Origin: Geodermatophilus marinus
GTDB lineage: Bacteria; Actinomycetota; Actinomycetes; Mycobacteriales; Geodermatophilaceae
Reading direction: 5' to 3'
Length of the DNA stretch: 64,000 bases
Assembly (NCBI RefSeq): GCF_003428645.1
Contig: NZ_QVQH01000001.1
Span: 310,001 to 374,000, forward strand
Shown here: positions 25,866 through 35,539 of the stretch, piece after piece
How positions within the stretch are numbered: position 1 is the stretch's first letter
Layout of the letters: every line of letters starts with the position of its first letter
Made by a program: the position numbers and the translations under genes
The notes under the pieces: model-generated
Seen by the model: the letters and a program-made list of their open reading frames with translations, nothing else
Databases searched by the model: none
What the model was told of the DNA's origin: nothing

Positions 25866-26755
25866 CCGCATCGACGACCCAGAACCGGACCGACCGCCAG
25901 GTCGACGTCCGCACCCCGGCCGGGGAGACCACCGGCAGCGTCACGCTGCCCGGCGAGCTCTTCGACGCGTCGGCCAACGTCTCGCTCATGCACCAGGTCG
26001 TGGTGGCCCAGCTCGCCGCCGCGCGCCAGGGCACGCACGCGACCAAGACCCGCGGCCAGGTCCGCGGTGGCGGCGCCAAGCCCTACCGCCAGAAGGGCAC
26101 CGGCCGGGCCCGCCAGGGCTCGACCCGCGCCCCGCAGTTCGAGGGCGGCGGCACCGTCCACGGCCCGCAGCCGCGGGACTACTCGCAGCGGACCCCCAAG
26201 AAGATGAAGGCCGCCGCCCTGCGCGGTGCCCTCTCCGACCGGGCCCGCGAGGACCGCGTGCACGTGGTGAGCACCTTCGTCGACGGCGACGCCCCCCGGA
26301 CCAAGGCCGCGCTGGCCACCCTCCGGTCGGTCACCCAGGCCAAGCGGGTGCTCGTGGTCCTCGACCGCGACGACGTCCTCAACTGGGTCAGCCTGCGCAA
26401 CCTGCCGCAGGTGCACCTGCTCGAGGCCGGCCAGCTGAACACCTACGACGTGCTCGTGGCCGACGAGGTGGTCTTCACCGAGGCGGCGCTGGCCGAGTTC
26501 GTGTCCGGCCCCTCCCGGGACCGCGGCCGCGACCTGCCCGACGTGGCGACCTCCCTGACCAAGGGCGGCGTCCCGTCGATCGCCCCGGCCGAGGGCGAGG
26601 GCACCGTCGAGACCACCGAGGCGCCCGACCCGCAGGCCACCCCCCGGACCCCGGGCCGCGCCGTGCCGGCGGAGGACGTGACCACCGCGTCCGAGGCCGC
26701 CCGCGCCGAGGTGCCCGCCGACGACACCGACGACACCACCGAGGAGAAGCCGTGA
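25862..26755 (+). CDS. rplD: 50S ribosomal protein L4, with C-terminal extension
   Basis: The first 215-220 residues are an ordinary L4: the loop [20 protein letters not shown] that lines the exit tunnel, then [20 protein letters not shown] and a C-terminal [20 protein letters not shown]. The protein is 297 residues because about 75 extra residues, rich in Pro, Thr, Glu and Asp, follow after AALAEFVSG. Codon use in the extension matches the body. The GTG start overlaps the rplC stop (GTGA), and the stop overlaps rplW, so the extension is bounded by coupled junctions. Its role is unknown. Confidence 0.96.
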   Translation: MTASTTQNRTDRQVDVRTPAGETTGSVTLPGELFDASANVSLMHQVVVAQLAAARQGTHATKTRGQVRGGGAKPYRQKGTGRARQGSTRAPQFEGGGTVHGPQPRDYSQRTPKKMKAAALRGALSDRAREDRVHVVSTFVDGDAPRTKAALATLRSVTQAKRVLVVLDRDDVLNWVSLRNLPQVHLLEAGQLNTYDVLVADEVVFTEAALAEFVSGPSRDRGRDLPDVATSLTKGGVPSIAPAEGEGTVETTEAPDPQATPRTPGRAVPAEDVTTASEAARAEVPADDTDDTTEEKP

Positions 26756-27054
26756 GCGTGCGCGACCCCCGGGACGTGCTGCTGTCCCCGGTCATCTCGG
26801 AGAAGAGCTACGGGCTGCTCGACGAGAACCAGTACACGTTCCTGGTGCTGCCCGAGGCCAACAAGACCCAGATCAAGATCGCGGTCGAGCAGGTCTTCGA
26901 CGTGAAGGTCCTCGGCGTCAACACGATCAACCGCCAGGGCAAGCGCAAGCGCAGCCGGGGCAACCGGATGGGCCGGCGCAAGGACACCAAGCGGGCCATC
27001 GTGTCGCTCGCCCCCGGCGACCGCATCGAGATCTTCGGCGGGCCGGGCGCCTGA
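26752..27054 (+). CDS. rplW: 50S ribosomal protein L23
   Basis: A 100-residue L23. [20 protein letters not shown] and the basic loop [19 protein letters not shown] are family features. It sits at the tunnel exit where signal recognition particle and trigger factor dock. The GTG overlaps the rplD stop by 4 bp. Confidence 0.96.
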   Translation: MSVRDPRDVLLSPVISEKSYGLLDENQYTFLVLPEANKTQIKIAVEQVFDVKVLGVNTINRQGKRKRSRGNRMGRRKDTKRAIVSLAPGDRIEIFGGPGA

Positions 27055-27108
27055 GGCGCCCGCACCCAGTGACCGGACCAGAGAGAACAGACAGGGACTG
27101 AGTCAGAA

Positions 27109-27942
27109 ATGGCTATCCGCAAGTACAAGCCGACGACGCCGGGCCGCCGCGGTTCGTCCGTCGCCGACTTCGCCGAGGTCACCCGCGACCATCCCGAGAA
27201 GTCGCTGGTCCGGCCGCTGCACGGTCGCGGCGGGCGCAACGTGCACGGGAAGGTCACCGCGCGGCACCAGGGCGGCGGGCACAAGCGCGCCTACCGGCTG
27301 ATCGACTTCCGCCGGGCGGACAAGGACGGCGTGCCGGCCAAGGTCGCGCACATCGAGTACGACCCGAACCGCACCTCGCGGATCGCGCTGCTGCACTACG
27401 CCGACGGCGAGAAGCGCTACATCCTCGCCCCGGCCCGGCTCAAGCAGGGCGACACCGTCGAGTGCGGGCCCGCGGCCGACATCAAGCCGGGCAACAACCT
27501 GCCGCTGCGGAACATCCCCGTCGGCACGGTGGTCCACGCCATCGAGCTGCGGCCCGGTGGCGGGGCGAAGATCGCCCGCTCGGCCGGCACCAGCGTCCAG
27601 CTGGTGGCCCGCGAGGGCCGGCTCGCGCAGCTGCGCATGCCGTCGGGCGAGATCCGCAACGTCGACGTGCGCTGCCGCGCCACCGTCGGCGAGGTGGGCA
27701 ACGCCGAGCAGTCGAACATCAACTGGGGCAAGGCCGGCCGCATGCGGTGGAAGGGCAAGCGCCCGACCGTCCGCGGTGTCGCGATGAACCCGGTCGACCA
27801 CCCGCACGGTGGTGGTGAGGGCAAGACCTCCGGTGGCCGGCACCCGGTCAACCCGAAGGGCAAGCCGGAGGGCCGCACGCGCAAGCGCAAGGCCAGTGAC
27901 GCCCTGATCGTGCGCCGCCGGCGCACCAACAAGAAGCGCTGA
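27109..27942 (+). CDS. rplB: 50S ribosomal protein L2
   Basis: A 277-residue L2. [19 protein letters not shown], the SH3-like middle domain and the C-terminal [19 protein letters not shown] with the essential histidine segment are all intact. It supports the peptidyl-transferase centre and subunit joining. The ATG is 54 nt after rplW. Confidence 0.98.
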   Translation: MAIRKYKPTTPGRRGSSVADFAEVTRDHPEKSLVRPLHGRGGRNVHGKVTARHQGGGHKRAYRLIDFRRADKDGVPAKVAHIEYDPNRTSRIALLHYADGEKRYILAPARLKQGDTVECGPAADIKPGNNLPLRNIPVGTVVHAIELRPGGGAKIARSAGTSVQLVAREGRLAQLRMPSGEIRNVDVRCRATVGEVGNAEQSNINWGKAGRMRWKGKRPTVRGVAMNPVDHPHGGGEGKTSGGRHPVNPKGKPEGRTRKRKASDALIVRRRRTNKKR

Positions 27943-27968
27943 GCGGGCCAGAGGGAGCACGAGAAGAC

Positions 27969-28250
27969 ATGCCACGCAGCCTGAAGAAGGGCCCGTTCGT
28001 CGACGACCACCTGCTCAAGAAGGTGGACGCGCAGAACGAGAAGGGCACCAAGACCGTCATCCGGACCTGGTCGCGCCGCTCGACGATCATCCCCGACATG
28101 CTCGGGCACACGATCGCCGTGCACGACGGCCGCAAGCACGTCCCGGTCTTCGTGACCGAGGCGATGGTCGGGCACAAGCTCGGCGAGTTCGCACCCACGC
28201 GCACCTTCCGTGGGCACGTCAAGGACGACCGCCGGTCGCGCCGCGGCTGA
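27969..28250 (+). CDS. rpsS: 30S ribosomal protein S19
   Basis: A 93-residue S19: [18 protein letters not shown], the core [20 protein letters not shown] and [16 protein letters not shown]. It binds the head of the small subunit with S13. The start follows AGAGGGAGCACGAGAAG. Confidence 0.97.
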   Translation: MPRSLKKGPFVDDHLLKKVDAQNEKGTKTVIRTWSRRSTIIPDMLGHTIAVHDGRKHVPVFVTEAMVGHKLGEFAPTRTFRGHVKDDRRSRRG

Positions 28251-28272
28251 CCAGGTAGAGAGAGTTCAGACA

Positions 28273-28740
28273 ATGACTTCCCAGGTGGGACAGGAGGCGC
28301 CGGTCGCCCGGGCAACCGCCCGGTTCGTCCGCGTCACCCCGATGAAGGCGCGGCGGGTGGTGGACCTCGTCCGCTACCTGCCGACCGACGAGGCCCTGGC
28401 CCTGCTGCGCTTCGCGCCGCAGGCGGCCAGCGAGCCCGTGGCCAAGGTCGTCGCCAGCGCCGTCGCCAACGCCGAGCACAACCTGCGGCTGGACCCGGCC
28501 GCGCTGGTCGTGAGCGCGGCCTACGTCGACGAGGGCCCGACCCTCAAGCGCATCCGGCCGCGGGCCCAGGGCCGCGCGTACCGGATCAACAAGCGGACCT
28601 GCCACATCACGGTCGAGGTCAGCGAGGTGAGCGCCAGCGAGGAGCTCGCCGGCAAGTCGCGCACGGCCCGCCGTCGCACCGGCCAGTCCGGCCCGGCCAC
28701 CCAGCAGTCGAAGGGCAACACGAGGGGAGGGACCCGATAG
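28273..28740 (+). CDS. rplV: 50S ribosomal protein L22
   Basis: A 155-residue L22. The core [19 protein letters not shown] and the tunnel hairpin around [20 protein letters not shown] are present. The last 30 residues form a Lys/Arg/Gly/Gln-rich tail longer than in E. coli. The stop is TAG, one of few in the window that is not linked to a palindromic element; it shares its G with the rpsC start. Confidence 0.96.
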   Translation: MTSQVGQEAPVARATARFVRVTPMKARRVVDLVRYLPTDEALALLRFAPQAASEPVAKVVASAVANAEHNLRLDPAALVVSAAYVDEGPTLKRIRPRAQGRAYRINKRTCHITVEVSEVSASEELAGKSRTARRRTGQSGPATQQSKGNTRGGTR

Positions 28741-29645
28741 TGGGTCAGAAGGTCAACCCGCACGGGTTCCGACTGGGCATCACCACCGACTACAAGTCCC
28801 GGTGGTACGCCGACAAGCTGTACAAGGACTACGTCAAGGAAGACGTGGCCATCCGCAAGCTCATGACCAAGGGCATGGAGCGCGCGGGCATCTCCAAGGT
28901 GGAGATCGAGCGCACGCGGGACCGCGTCCGCGTCGACATCCACACCGCCCGGCCGGGCATCGTCATCGGCCGGCGCGGCGCGGAGGCCGACCGCATCCGC
29001 GGCGAGCTGGAGAAGCTCACCGGCAAGCAGGTGCAGCTGAACATCCTCGAGGTCAAGAACCCCGAGGCCGACGCCCAGCTCGTGGCCCAGGCCGTCGCCG
29101 AGCAGCTGTCCAGCCGCGTCAGCTTCCGCCGGGCCATGCGCAAGGCGATGCAGTCGGCCCAGCGCAGCCCGCAGGTCAAGGGCATCCGGGTGCAGTGCTC
29201 GGGCCGCCTCGGCGGCACCGAGATGAGCCGCTCGGAGTTCTACCGCGAGGGCCGCGTGCCGCTGCACACCCTGCGCGCGAACATCGACTACGGCATCTAC
29301 GAGGCCCGCACGACCTTCGGCCGCATCGGCGTGAAGGTCTGGATCTACAAGGGCGACGTCAGCGGCTCGCGCGCCGAGCGCGAGGCGCTGGAGGCCCTGG
29401 CCGCCCGGCAGCAGCGCCGCGAGCGCTCGCAGCGGCCGCGCCGGTCGGGCTCCTCGGGCACCACCGCCGGGGGTACCGAGGCCGGCCGCGCCGCCGCCGA
29501 GACCCCCACCGGTCCGGCGACCGCCGACAGCGCGGTCGCGACGACGTCCGGGGACGCCGCCGCCCAGCAGACCCTCGCCGAGTCCGCCGGTGCCCAGGGT
29601 GCCGCCGCGGCCGAGAGCGCGGCCACCGAGAACACGGAGGGCTGA
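28740..29645 (+). CDS. rpsC: 30S ribosomal protein S3, with C-terminal extension
   Basis: The core of about 220 residues has [13 protein letters not shown], the KH motif [20 protein letters not shown] and the C-terminal [11 protein letters not shown]3 lies at the mRNA entry site and has helicase activity there. The whole protein is 301 residues because about 75 Ala/Thr/Gly/Glu-rich residues follow. The GTG shares one base with the rplV stop, so the genes are coupled. Confidence 0.96.
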   Translation: MGQKVNPHGFRLGITTDYKSRWYADKLYKDYVKEDVAIRKLMTKGMERAGISKVEIERTRDRVRVDIHTARPGIVIGRRGAEADRIRGELEKLTGKQVQLNILEVKNPEADAQLVAQAVAEQLSSRVSFRRAMRKAMQSAQRSPQVKGIRVQCSGRLGGTEMSRSEFYREGRVPLHTLRANIDYGIYEARTTFGRIGVKVWIYKGDVSGSRAEREALEALAARQQRRERSQRPRRSGSSGTTAGGTEAGRAAAETPTGPATADSAVATTSGDAAAQQTLAESAGAQGAAAAESAATENTEG

Positions 29646-29648
29646 CCC

Positions 29649-30065
29649 GTGCTGATCCCACGGCGCGTCAAGCACCGCAAGCAGCACCACCCGAGCCGCT
29701 CGGGCCGTGCCAAGGGCGGGACGCAGATCAACTTCGGCGAGTACGCCATCCAGGCGCTCGAGCCGGCCTACGTCACCAACCGGCAGATCGAGTCGGCGCG
29801 TATCGCGATGACCCGGCACATCCGCCGTGGCGGGAAGGTGTGGATCTCGATCTACCCGGACCGCCCGCTCACCAAGAAGCCCGCCGAGACCCGCATGGGC
29901 TCCGGCAAGGGCTCGCCCGAGTGGTGGGTGGCCAACGTCAAGCCGGGGCGGGTCATGTTCGAGCTGTCCGGCGTCCCGGAGTCCGTGGCCCGCGAGGCCA
30001 TGCGCCGCGCGATCCACAAGCTGCCGATGAAGTGCCGCTTCATCACGCGTGAAGGAGAGGTGTGA
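29649..30065 (+). CDS. rplP: 50S ribosomal protein L16
   Basis: A 138-residue L16, standard length. It opens [14 protein letters not shown], and [20 protein letters not shown] and [19 protein letters not shown] are the A-site-facing segments. GTG start 3 nt after rpsC. GAAGGAGAGG near its end serves rpmC. Confidence 0.97.
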   Translation: MLIPRRVKHRKQHHPSRSGRAKGGTQINFGEYAIQALEPAYVTNRQIESARIAMTRHIRRGGKVWISIYPDRPLTKKPAETRMGSGKGSPEWWVANVKPGRVMFELSGVPESVAREAMRRAIHKLPMKCRFITREGEV

Positions 30066-30298
30066 TGGCCGCCGGTCTGACCGCTCCCGAGCTGCGCGAG
30101 CTCTCCGCTGAGGAGCTCGCCACGAGGCTGCGCGAGTCGAAGGAAGAACTGTTCAACCTGCGGTTCCAGGTGGCCACCGGCCAGCTGGACAACAACCGGC
30201 GGCTGCAGACCGTCCGCCGCGACATCGCCCGGATCTACACGATCATGCGCGAGCGCGAGCTGGGCCTCTCGGCCGCCCCGAGCGAGGGTGTGGCATGA
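30065..30298 (+). CDS. rpmC: 50S ribosomal protein L29
   Basis: A 77-residue L29: [27 protein letters not shown]-type coiled hairpin, then [17 protein letters not shown] at 30065 overlaps the rplP stop by one base and lies 4 nt after GAAGGAGAGG; GTG at 30062 is the alternative. L29 is at the tunnel exit next to L23. The stop overlaps the rpsQ start. Confidence 0.94.
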   Translation: MAAGLTAPELRELSAEELATRLRESKEELFNLRFQVATGQLDNNRRLQTVRRDIARIYTIMRERELGLSAAPSEGVA

Positions 30299-30594
30299 GC
30301 GAGCCCGACAACACCGCTGTCGCCAGCGGTCCCGGCCTGGCCGGCCGTGGCTACCGCAAGGTCCGCGAGGGCTACGTGGTCAGCGACAAGATGGAGAAGA
30401 CCATCGTCGTCGAGGTCGAGGACCGCGTGAAGCACGGCCTCTACGGCAAGGTCCTCCGGCGCACGAGCAAGCTGAAGGCCCACGACGAGCAGGGGGTCGC
30501 CGGCGTCGGTGACCGCGTGCAGATCATGGAGACCCGGCCGCTGTCGGCCACCAAGCGGTGGCGGCTGGTCGAGGTCCTCGAGAAGGCCAAGTGA
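30295..30594 (+). CDS. rpsQ: 30S ribosomal protein S17
   Basis: A 99-residue S17. The OB-fold signature [20 protein letters not shown] and [20 protein letters not shown] are clear, with an N-terminal tail of about 20 residues. ATGA overlap with rpmC. It is the last gene of the S10 operon; a strong hairpin follows. Confidence 0.96.
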   Translation: MSEPDNTAVASGPGLAGRGYRKVREGYVVSDKMEKTIVVEVEDRVKHGLYGKVLRRTSKLKAHDEQGVAGVGDRVQIMETRPLSATKRWRLVEVLEKAK

Positions 30595-30606
30595 GCCGCG
30601 GCCTCC

Positions 30607-30636
30607 CCGGGGCGTCCGCTGTGGCGGACGCCCCGG
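30607..30636 (+). terminator. Terminator of the S10 operon
   Basis: CCGGGGCGTCCGC (30607-30619) pairs perfectly with GCGGACGCCCCGG (30624-30636), loop TGTG. It is 12 nt after the rpsQ stop. Confidence 0.85.
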
Positions 30637-30657
30637 TCGAGGCCACCCAGGACCAGG

Positions 30658-30663
30658 TACCCT
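30658..30663 (+). promoter_or_regulatory. Likely -10 box of the spc operon promoter
   Basis: TACCCT lies just after the S10-operon terminator and about 155 nt before rplN. No good -35 hexamer is seen at the right distance. Confidence 0.4.
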
Positions 30664-30699
30664 GGACGACTGGCGCCGCCCACGGGTGGGCGCCGCATC

Positions 30700-30762
30700 C
30701 CGGTACCCGTGTCGGACGCACCGGCGGTCGCCCCCGCCGGTGCGTCCGCGCGTGGGTACCGG
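30700..30762 (+). promoter_or_regulatory. Extended hairpin in the rplN leader
   Basis: The inner stem CGGACGCACCGGCGG (30713-30727) pairs perfectly with 30734-30748. An outer stem CCGGTACCC (30700-30708) pairs with GGGTACCGG (30754-30762), with a small internal loop between. It lies between the presumed promoter and the rplN binding site, so it would form in the 5' leader, a natural place for ribosomal-protein feedback. The ligand is unknown. Confidence 0.65.
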
Positions 30763-30817
30763 ACAGCCGGTTCACCGTTCCGGCCCGGCTGTCACCGAGA
30801 GAGATCAGGAGTAGCAC

Positions 30818-31186
30818 GTGATCCAGCAGGAGTCGCGACTGCGTGTCGCCGACAACACCGGTGCGAAGGAGATCCTCTGCATCCGCGTGCTCGGCGGCTC
30901 GGGGCGACGCTACGCGGGCATCGGTGACGTCATCGTCGCCACCGTGAAGGACGCGCTGCCCGGTGCCGGGGTGAAGAAGGGTGACGTCGTCAAGGCGGTC
31001 GTCGTCCGCACGGCGAAGGAGCGGCGGCGTCCCGACGGCTCCTACATCCGCTTCGACGAGAACGCCGCGGTGATCATCCGTGACAGCGGGGACCCGCGCG
31101 GTACCCGCATCTTCGGCCCCGTCGGGCGCGAGCTGCGCGACAAGCGGTTCATGCGGATCATCTCGCTCGCTCCGGAGGTGTTGTGA
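30818..31186 (+). CDS. rplN: 50S ribosomal protein L14
   Basis: A 122-residue L14, standard length: [40 protein letters not shown] and [20 protein letters not shown]. It forms an inter-subunit bridge and is the silencing-factor contact. GTG start after GATCAGGAG. First gene of the spc operon. Confidence 0.97.
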   Translation: MIQQESRLRVADNTGAKEILCIRVLGGSGRRYAGIGDVIVATVKDALPGAGVKKGDVVKAVVVRTAKERRRPDGSYIRFDENAAVIIRDSGDPRGTRIFGPVGRELRDKRFMRIISLAPEVL

Positions 31187-31188
31187 CC

Positions 31189-31536
31189 ATGGCTCAGGCA
31201 GCCAGCGGGAAGACCCCGTCGATGAAGGTGAAGAAGGGCGACACGGTCGTCGTGCTGTCCGGCAAGGACAAGGGCGCGAAGGGCCGCGTGATCGCCGCCT
31301 ACCCCAAGCAGCAGAAGGTGCTGGTCGAGGGCGTGGGCCGGGTGAAGAAGCACACCCGCATCAGCTCGAACCAGCGCGGCGCGCAGCAGGGCGGGATCGT
31401 CACGCAGGAGGCGCCCATCCACGTCAGCAACGTGATGGTGATCGACTCCGAGGACAAGCCGACCCGGGTCGGTTACCGCAAGGACGAGGAAGGCCGCAGC
31501 ATCCGGGTCTCGCGGCGCACCGGTAAGGACCTCTGA
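31189..31536 (+). CDS. rplX: 50S ribosomal protein L24
   Basis: A 115-residue L24. The KOW motif [20 protein letters not shown] and [14 protein letters not shown] are typical. It initiates large-subunit assembly near the tunnel exit. ATG at 31189 is 10 nt from GGAGG; GTG at 31183, overlapping the rplN stop by 4 bp, is also possible and adds two residues. Confidence 0.93.
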   Translation: MAQAASGKTPSMKVKKGDTVVVLSGKDKGAKGRVIAAYPKQQKVLVEGVGRVKKHTRISSNQRGAQQGGIVTQEAPIHVSNVMVIDSEDKPTRVGYRKDEEGRSIRVSRRTGKDL

Positions 31537-31540
31537 TCCC

Positions 31541-32125
31541 ATGAGTGCACCCACCCGTGAGCTGCCCCGCGTGCTGGCCCACTACCGCGAATCGATCGCG
31601 CCGGCCCTGCAGTCGGAGTTCGGCTACGAGAACGTCATGCAGATCCCGCGGCTGACCAAGATCGTCGTCAACATGGGCGTCGGCGAGGCCACCCGGGACG
31701 CGAAGCTGATGGACGGCGCCGTCCGGGACCTCACCGCGATCACCGGCCAGAAGCCGGCCGTCGTGCGCGCCCGCAAGTCCATCGCCCAGTTCAAGCTGCG
31801 CGAGGGCATGCCGATCGGCGCCAAGGTGACCCTGCGCGGCGACCGCATGTGGGAGTTCCTGGACCGGCTGCTGTCGCTGGCCCTGCCCCGCATCCGCGAC
31901 TTCCGCGGCCTGAACGCCAAGCAGTTCGACGGCAACGGCAACTACACGTTCGGGCTGACCGAGCAGTCGATGTTCCGCGAGATCGACGTCGACAAGATCG
32001 ACCGCCCCCGCGGCATGGACATCACGCTGGTCACCACCGCCACCACGGACGAGGAGGGTCGCGAGCTCCTGCGCCTGCTGGGCTTCCCGTTCGCCGGCCA
32101 GCCCGTCGTCACGACCATCCGCTGA
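31541..32125 (+). CDS. rplE: 50S ribosomal protein L5
   Basis: A 194-residue L5: [40 protein letters not shown] and the C-terminal [20 protein letters not shown]. It binds 5S rRNA and P-site tRNA. ATG 5 nt after rplX. Confidence 0.97.
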   Translation: MSAPTRELPRVLAHYRESIAPALQSEFGYENVMQIPRLTKIVVNMGVGEATRDAKLMDGAVRDLTAITGQKPAVVRARKSIAQFKLREGMPIGAKVTLRGDRMWEFLDRLLSLALPRIRDFRGLNAKQFDGNGNYTFGLTEQSMFREIDVDKIDRPRGMDITLVTTATTDEEGRELLRLLGFPFAGQPVVTTIR

Positions 32126-32162
32126 GCCGGGATCGAGTCGGCGGGAACGAGGAGAGACAGAC

Positions 32163-32348
32163 ATGGCCAAGAAGGCGCTGATCAACAAGGCGGCCCGCAA
32201 GCCGAAGTTCGCCGTCCGCGGCTACACGCGGTGCCAGCGGTGCGGCCGCCCGCACTCGGTCTTCCGGAAGTTCGGCCTCTGCCGGATCTGCCTCCGGGAG
32301 ATGGCGCACGCCGGTGAGCTGCCGGGCGTGAGCAAGAGCTCCTGGTAG
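32163..32348 (+). CDS. rpsN: 30S ribosomal protein S14, zinc-binding type Z
   Basis: A 61-residue S14 of the short type. Two CxxC pairs, CQRCGR and CRICLR, form the zinc ribbon, so this is the zinc-dependent form. Sequence opens [20 protein letters not shown]. The ATG follows CGAGGAGAGACAG. The stop TAG opens a palindromic element that separates it from rpsH. Confidence 0.97.
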   Translation: MAKKALINKAARKPKFAVRGYTRCQRCGRPHSVFRKFGLCRICLREMAHAGELPGVSKSSW

Positions 32349-32436
32349 CAGGACCCCGACCTCCCCACCCTTCGCAGGCTCAGGGTGGGACCCGGGACGG
32401 GGCCCGACGGCGGCCCCGCAGCCGGGCCGCTCCATC
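32346..32436 (+). repeat. Dispersed 3'-end palindrome, copy after rpsN
   Basis: The rpsN stop TAG is followed by CAGGACCCCGACCTCC. Inner arms CCCACCC and GGGTGGG enclose TTCGCAGGCTCA. The right side is longer than usual: GGGACGGGGCC, then a second GGCCCCGCAGCCGGGCCG block, and the tail GCCGCTCCA. Confidence 0.75.
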
Positions 32437-32517
32437 CCACAACCGATCGCCGAGAGGCCCGCGCGCAGTCCTCGGGACCACGCGCAGAGGAACCGCGGCG
32501 AGAGAGGCACCACACCC

Positions 32518-32928
32518 ATGACGATGACCGACCCGATCGCGGACATGCTCACGCGGATCCGGAACGCCAACCAGGCGTACCACGACTCCGCGGTCATGCC
32601 GTCGTCGAAGCTGAAGACGCACATCGCCGAGATCCTCCAGCAGGAGGGGTACATCGCCGGCTGGTCCGTCAACGAGGTCGAGAAGGACGGCACCACCCGC
32701 AAGGAGCTGGTGGTGGACCTCAAGTACGGCCCCAACCGCGAGCGGAGCATCGCCGGCGTCCGGCGCGTCTCCAAGCCCGGTCTCCGGGTGTACGCGAAGT
32801 CGAACGCGCTGCCGAAGGTGCTCGGCGGCCTGGGGGTGGCCATCATCTCCACCTCCACGGGGCTGCTCACCGACCGTCAGGCGAACAAGAAGGGCGTGGG
32901 CGGGGAAGTCCTCGCCTACGTCTGGTAA
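32518..32928 (+). CDS. rpsH: 30S ribosomal protein S8
   Basis: A 136-residue S8. [20 protein letters not shown] and the C-terminal [21 protein letters not shown] are diagnostic. In E. coli S8 represses the spc operon by binding its mRNA. Start ATG 32518 or 32524, after GAGAGAGGCAC. Stop TAA. Confidence 0.96.
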   Translation: MTMTDPIADMLTRIRNANQAYHDSAVMPSSKLKTHIAEILQQEGYIAGWSVNEVEKDGTTRKELVVDLKYGPNRERSIAGVRRVSKPGLRVYAKSNALPKVLGGLGVAIISTSTGLLTDRQANKKGVGGEVLAYVW

Positions 32929-32940
32929 GGGAGCGAGCAG

Positions 32941-33480
32941 ATGTCACGGATCGGACGACTGCCGATTCCGGTGCCCAGCGGTGTGGACGTCACGATCGAC
33001 GGCCGGATGGTCAGCGTGAAGGGTCCCAAGGGCGAGCTGGCCCACACGGTCGCGGCCCCCATCACCGTGGAGCGCGCCGACGACGGCACGCTCGCCGTGC
33101 TCCGGCCCGACGACGAGCGCGAGAGCCGAGCCCTGCACGGCCTGTCGCGCACGCTGATCGCCAACATGATCACCGGGGTCACCGACGGGTACACCAAGAC
33201 GCTGGAGATCGTCGGCGTCGGGTACCGCGTCCAGGCCCGCGGCTCGGACCTCGAGTTCGCGCTGGGCTACAGCCACCCGGTGCCGGTGCGGGCCCCGGAC
33301 GGGATCACCTTCACCGTCGAGTCGCCGACCCGCCTGCGGGTCGCCGGGATCGACAAGCAGCAGGTGGGTCAGGTCGCGGCCAACATCCGCGGGCTGCGCC
33401 GCCCCGACCCCTACAAGGGCAAGGGTGTGCGCTACCAGGGTGAGGTCATCAAGCGCAAGGTCGGGAAGACGGGTAAGTGA
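32941..33480 (+). CDS. rplF: 50S ribosomal protein L6
   Basis: A 179-residue L6, standard length: [38 protein letters not shown] and the C-terminal [16 protein letters not shown]. Two tandem L6 folds. Start 12 nt after rpsH with GGGAGCGAG; stop shares one base with the rplR start. Confidence 0.97.
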   Translation: MSRIGRLPIPVPSGVDVTIDGRMVSVKGPKGELAHTVAAPITVERADDGTLAVLRPDDERESRALHGLSRTLIANMITGVTDGYTKTLEIVGVGYRVQARGSDLEFALGYSHPVPVRAPDGITFTVESPTRLRVAGIDKQQVGQVAANIRGLRRPDPYKGKGVRYQGEVIKRKVGKTGK

Positions 33481-33890
33481 TGGCACAGACCGAGAAGAGT
33501 GCCGCTCGGGTGCACAAGCCCGTCGGCACCGACGTCAGCACCGCGCGGCGGACCTCCCGCCTGCGCCGGCACACCCGCCTGCGCAAGCGGGTGGCGGGTA
33601 CGCCGGAGCGTCCGCGCCTGGTGGTCAACCGCAGCTCCCGGCACATCCACGTGCAGGTCGTCGACGACACCGTCGGCCGGACCCTCGTCAGCGCCTCCAC
33701 GCTGGACCGCAGCCTGCGCGGTGCGGAGGGCGACAAGTCCGCCCTGGCCCGCCGGGTGGGGGCACTGGTCGCCGAGCGCGCCCAGGCCGCCGGCATCACC
33801 GCCGTCGTGTTCGACCGCGGTGGGAACCGCTACCAGGGCCGGATCGCCGCGCTCGCGGACGCGGCCCGCGAGGGTGGGTTGGACTTCTGA
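33480..33890 (+). CDS. rplR: 50S ribosomal protein L18
   Basis: A 136-residue L18: [40 protein letters not shown] and [20 protein letters not shown]. It binds 5S rRNA with L5. ATG at 33480 shares its A with the rplF stop; the GTG one codon upstream is an alternative. Confidence 0.96.
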   Translation: MAQTEKSAARVHKPVGTDVSTARRTSRLRRHTRLRKRVAGTPERPRLVVNRSSRHIHVQVVDDTVGRTLVSASTLDRSLRGAEGDKSALARRVGALVAERAQAAGITAVVFDRGGNRYQGRIAALADAAREGGLDF

Positions 33891-33937
33891 TGACCACGTC
33901 GACGAGCACGCCGAAGAAGATCGAGAGGGACCTCTGA
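33890..33937 (+). CDS. 15-residue mini-ORF coupling rplR to rpsE
   Basis: ATG at 33890 shares its A with the rplR stop, and the TGA at 33935-33937 shares its A with the rpsE start. The peptide reads [16 protein letters not shown] ribosome ending rplR could restart here and then on rpsE, whose own binding site GAGAGGGAC lies inside the mini-ORF. It may be only a coupling device with no functional peptide. Confidence 0.35.
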   Translation: MTTSTSTPKKIERDL

Positions 33938-34551
33938 TGCCAGGACCACAGCGACGCGGCGGCGGCGCCGGCGGCGGCAACGACCGCCGCGACCGTCGTG
34001 ACGGCGGGCGGGGGCCCGGCGGCGCGCCTGCCGAGAAGAGCAACTACATCGAGCGCGTGGTCGCCATCAACCGCGTGTCCAAGGTCGTCAAGGGCGGTCG
34101 GCGCTTCAGCTTCACCGCCCTGGTGATCGTGGGCGACGGTGACGGCACCGTGGGCGTCGGGTACGGCAAGGCCAAGGAGGTGCCCGCGGCCATCGCCAAG
34201 GGCGTCGAGGAGGCCAAGAAGCACTTCTACCGGGTGCCGCGCATCGCCAGCACCATCCCGCACCCGGTGCAGGGTGAGGCGGCGGCCGGCGTCGTGCTCC
34301 TGAAGCCGGCCAGCCCCGGTACCGGTGTGATCGCCGGTGGCCCGGTGCGCGCCGTCCTCGAGTGCGCCGGCATCCACGACGTGCTCTCCAAGAGCCTCGG
34401 CTCGTCGAACCCGATCAACATCGTGCACGCCACCATGCAGGCGCTGAAGGACCTCGTCCGCCCCGAGGAGATCGCGGCCCGCCGCGGTCTGCCGCTGGAG
34501 GACGTCGCCCCGGCGGCCATGCTGCGGGCGCGTGCGGGCCAGGGGGTCTGA
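33937..34551 (+). CDS. rpsE: 30S ribosomal protein S5
   Basis: A 204-residue S5. After a Gly/Arg-rich tail of 30 residues come [40 protein letters not shown] and the C-terminal [16 protein letters not shown]. It secures decoding fidelity at the mRNA entry side. The ATG overlaps the preceding mini-ORF stop. Confidence 0.97.
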   Translation: MPGPQRRGGGAGGGNDRRDRRDGGRGPGGAPAEKSNYIERVVAINRVSKVVKGGRRFSFTALVIVGDGDGTVGVGYGKAKEVPAAIAKGVEEAKKHFYRVPRIASTIPHPVQGEAAAGVVLLKPASPGTGVIAGGPVRAVLECAGIHDVLSKSLGSSNPINIVHATMQALKDLVRPEEIAARRGLPLEDVAPAAMLRARAGQGV

Positions 34552-34552
34552 C

Positions 34553-34750
34553 ATGGCGCAGCTGAAGGTCACCCAGATCCGGTCGGCGATCGGCACCAAG
34601 CCCAACCAGCGCCAGACGCTGCGCTCGCTGGGCCTGAAGCGGATCAACGACTCGGTCGTCCAGGAGGACCGTCCCGAGATCCGCGGGATGGTCGCGACGG
34701 TGCCGCACCTCGTGCGTGTGGAGACCGTCACCGTCGAAGAGATCAGCTGA
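34553..34750 (+). CDS. rpmD: 50S ribosomal protein L30
   Basis: A 65-residue L30: [29 protein letters not shown]-type core, ending [12 protein letters not shown] 1 nt after the rpsE stop. Confidence 0.96.
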   Translation: MAQLKVTQIRSAIGTKPNQRQTLRSLGLKRINDSVVQEDRPEIRGMVATVPHLVRVETVTVEEIS

Positions 34751-34763
34751 GCAGGGACGAGTC

Positions 34764-35207
34764 ATGACTCTCAAGGTCCACCACCTGCGCCCGGCGCCGG
34801 GCGCCCACACCGCCAAGACCCGCGTGGGGCGCGGTGAGGGCTCCAAGGGCAAGACCGCCGGCCGCGGCACCAAGGGCACGGGCGCGCGGGGCAACACCTC
34901 GCCGCGGTTCGAGGGCGGGCAGACGCCGCTGCACATGCGGCTGCCGAAGCTCTCGGGCTTCAAGAACGCCGACAAGGTCGTGTTCCAGGTCGTCAACCTC
35001 GACCGGATCGCGGCGCTGTTCCCCCAGGGCGGGTCGGTCAACCCCGACTCGCTCGCCGAGGCCGGCGCGGTCCGCCGCGGCCAGCCGGTCAAGGTGCTCG
35101 GCACCGGCGACCTCGGCGGGGTCGAGGTGCACGTGCACGCGCACGCGTTCTCGGCGTCCGCCGCGGAGAAGATCGCCGCGGCCGGGGGCAGCACCACCCG
35201 CATCTGA
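34764..35207 (+). CDS. rplO: 50S ribosomal protein L15
   Basis: A 147-residue L15: [33 protein letters not shown]-type glycine-rich start, [18 protein letters not shown], and a C-terminal [16 protein letters not shown]. The start follows GCAGGGACGAG. A complex repeat region of 330 bp separates it from secY. Confidence 0.97.
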   Translation: MTLKVHHLRPAPGAHTAKTRVGRGEGSKGKTAGRGTKGTGARGNTSPRFEGGQTPLHMRLPKLSGFKNADKVVFQVVNLDRIAALFPQGGSVNPDSLAEAGAVRRGQPVKVLGTGDLGGVEVHVHAHAFSASAAEKIAAAGGSTTRI

Positions 35208-35352
35208 CGAAGGACCCACTGCCCCATCGTGGAAGGCCCTCCCTGCCCTCCGTCGACGGACGCCGTCCACCCCAGCCCCGGCACGCCCGGGGCGGGGTGC
35301 GCGGCGGCGTCGCGGCGGGGCCCGGTAGGAGGGCCGCCCGCGGTGGGACCCC
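35208..35352 (+). repeat. Nested pair of dispersed palindromes after rplO
   Basis: An outer element starts AAGGACCCACTGCCCC (35210-35225) and closes with GCGGTGGGACCCC (35340-35352). Inside lies a second one starting GGAAGGCCCTCCCTGCCC (35231) and ending GGTAGGAGGGCCGCC (35324-35338). Its core CACCCCAGCCCCGG / CCGGGGCGGGGTG forms a hairpin. The arrangement looks like one copy inserted into another. Confidence 0.65.
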
Positions 35353-35364
35353 GCAGAGGGGTCT

Positions 35365-35409
35365 GACCCCCGGGGCGCATCTCCGCGCGAGATGACCGCC
35401 CCGGGGGTC
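35365..35409 (+). terminator. Terminator of the rplN-rplO unit
   Basis: GACCCCCGGGGCG (35365-35377) pairs perfectly with CGCCCCGGGGGTC (35397-35409). An inner stem CATCTC/GAGATG (35378-35383 and 35389-35394) extends it. Confidence 0.8.
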
Positions 35410-35539
35410 GTCTGCTCCCGGGCCCGGCGCCTCCCACCGCGCCGGCCGGGTCTCCCCCTGCGGGCCCCACCGCGAGTGGCGGGGCGCAGGGGGGCTCCGT
35501 CCCGTTGATAACCTCATCCGACCGACCAGGGGAGGGCAC

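Noticed and set aside
35509-35514. TAACCT as secY promoter
   Set aside because: The -35 region has no match at 16-18 nt, so it is mentioned only in the secY entry.
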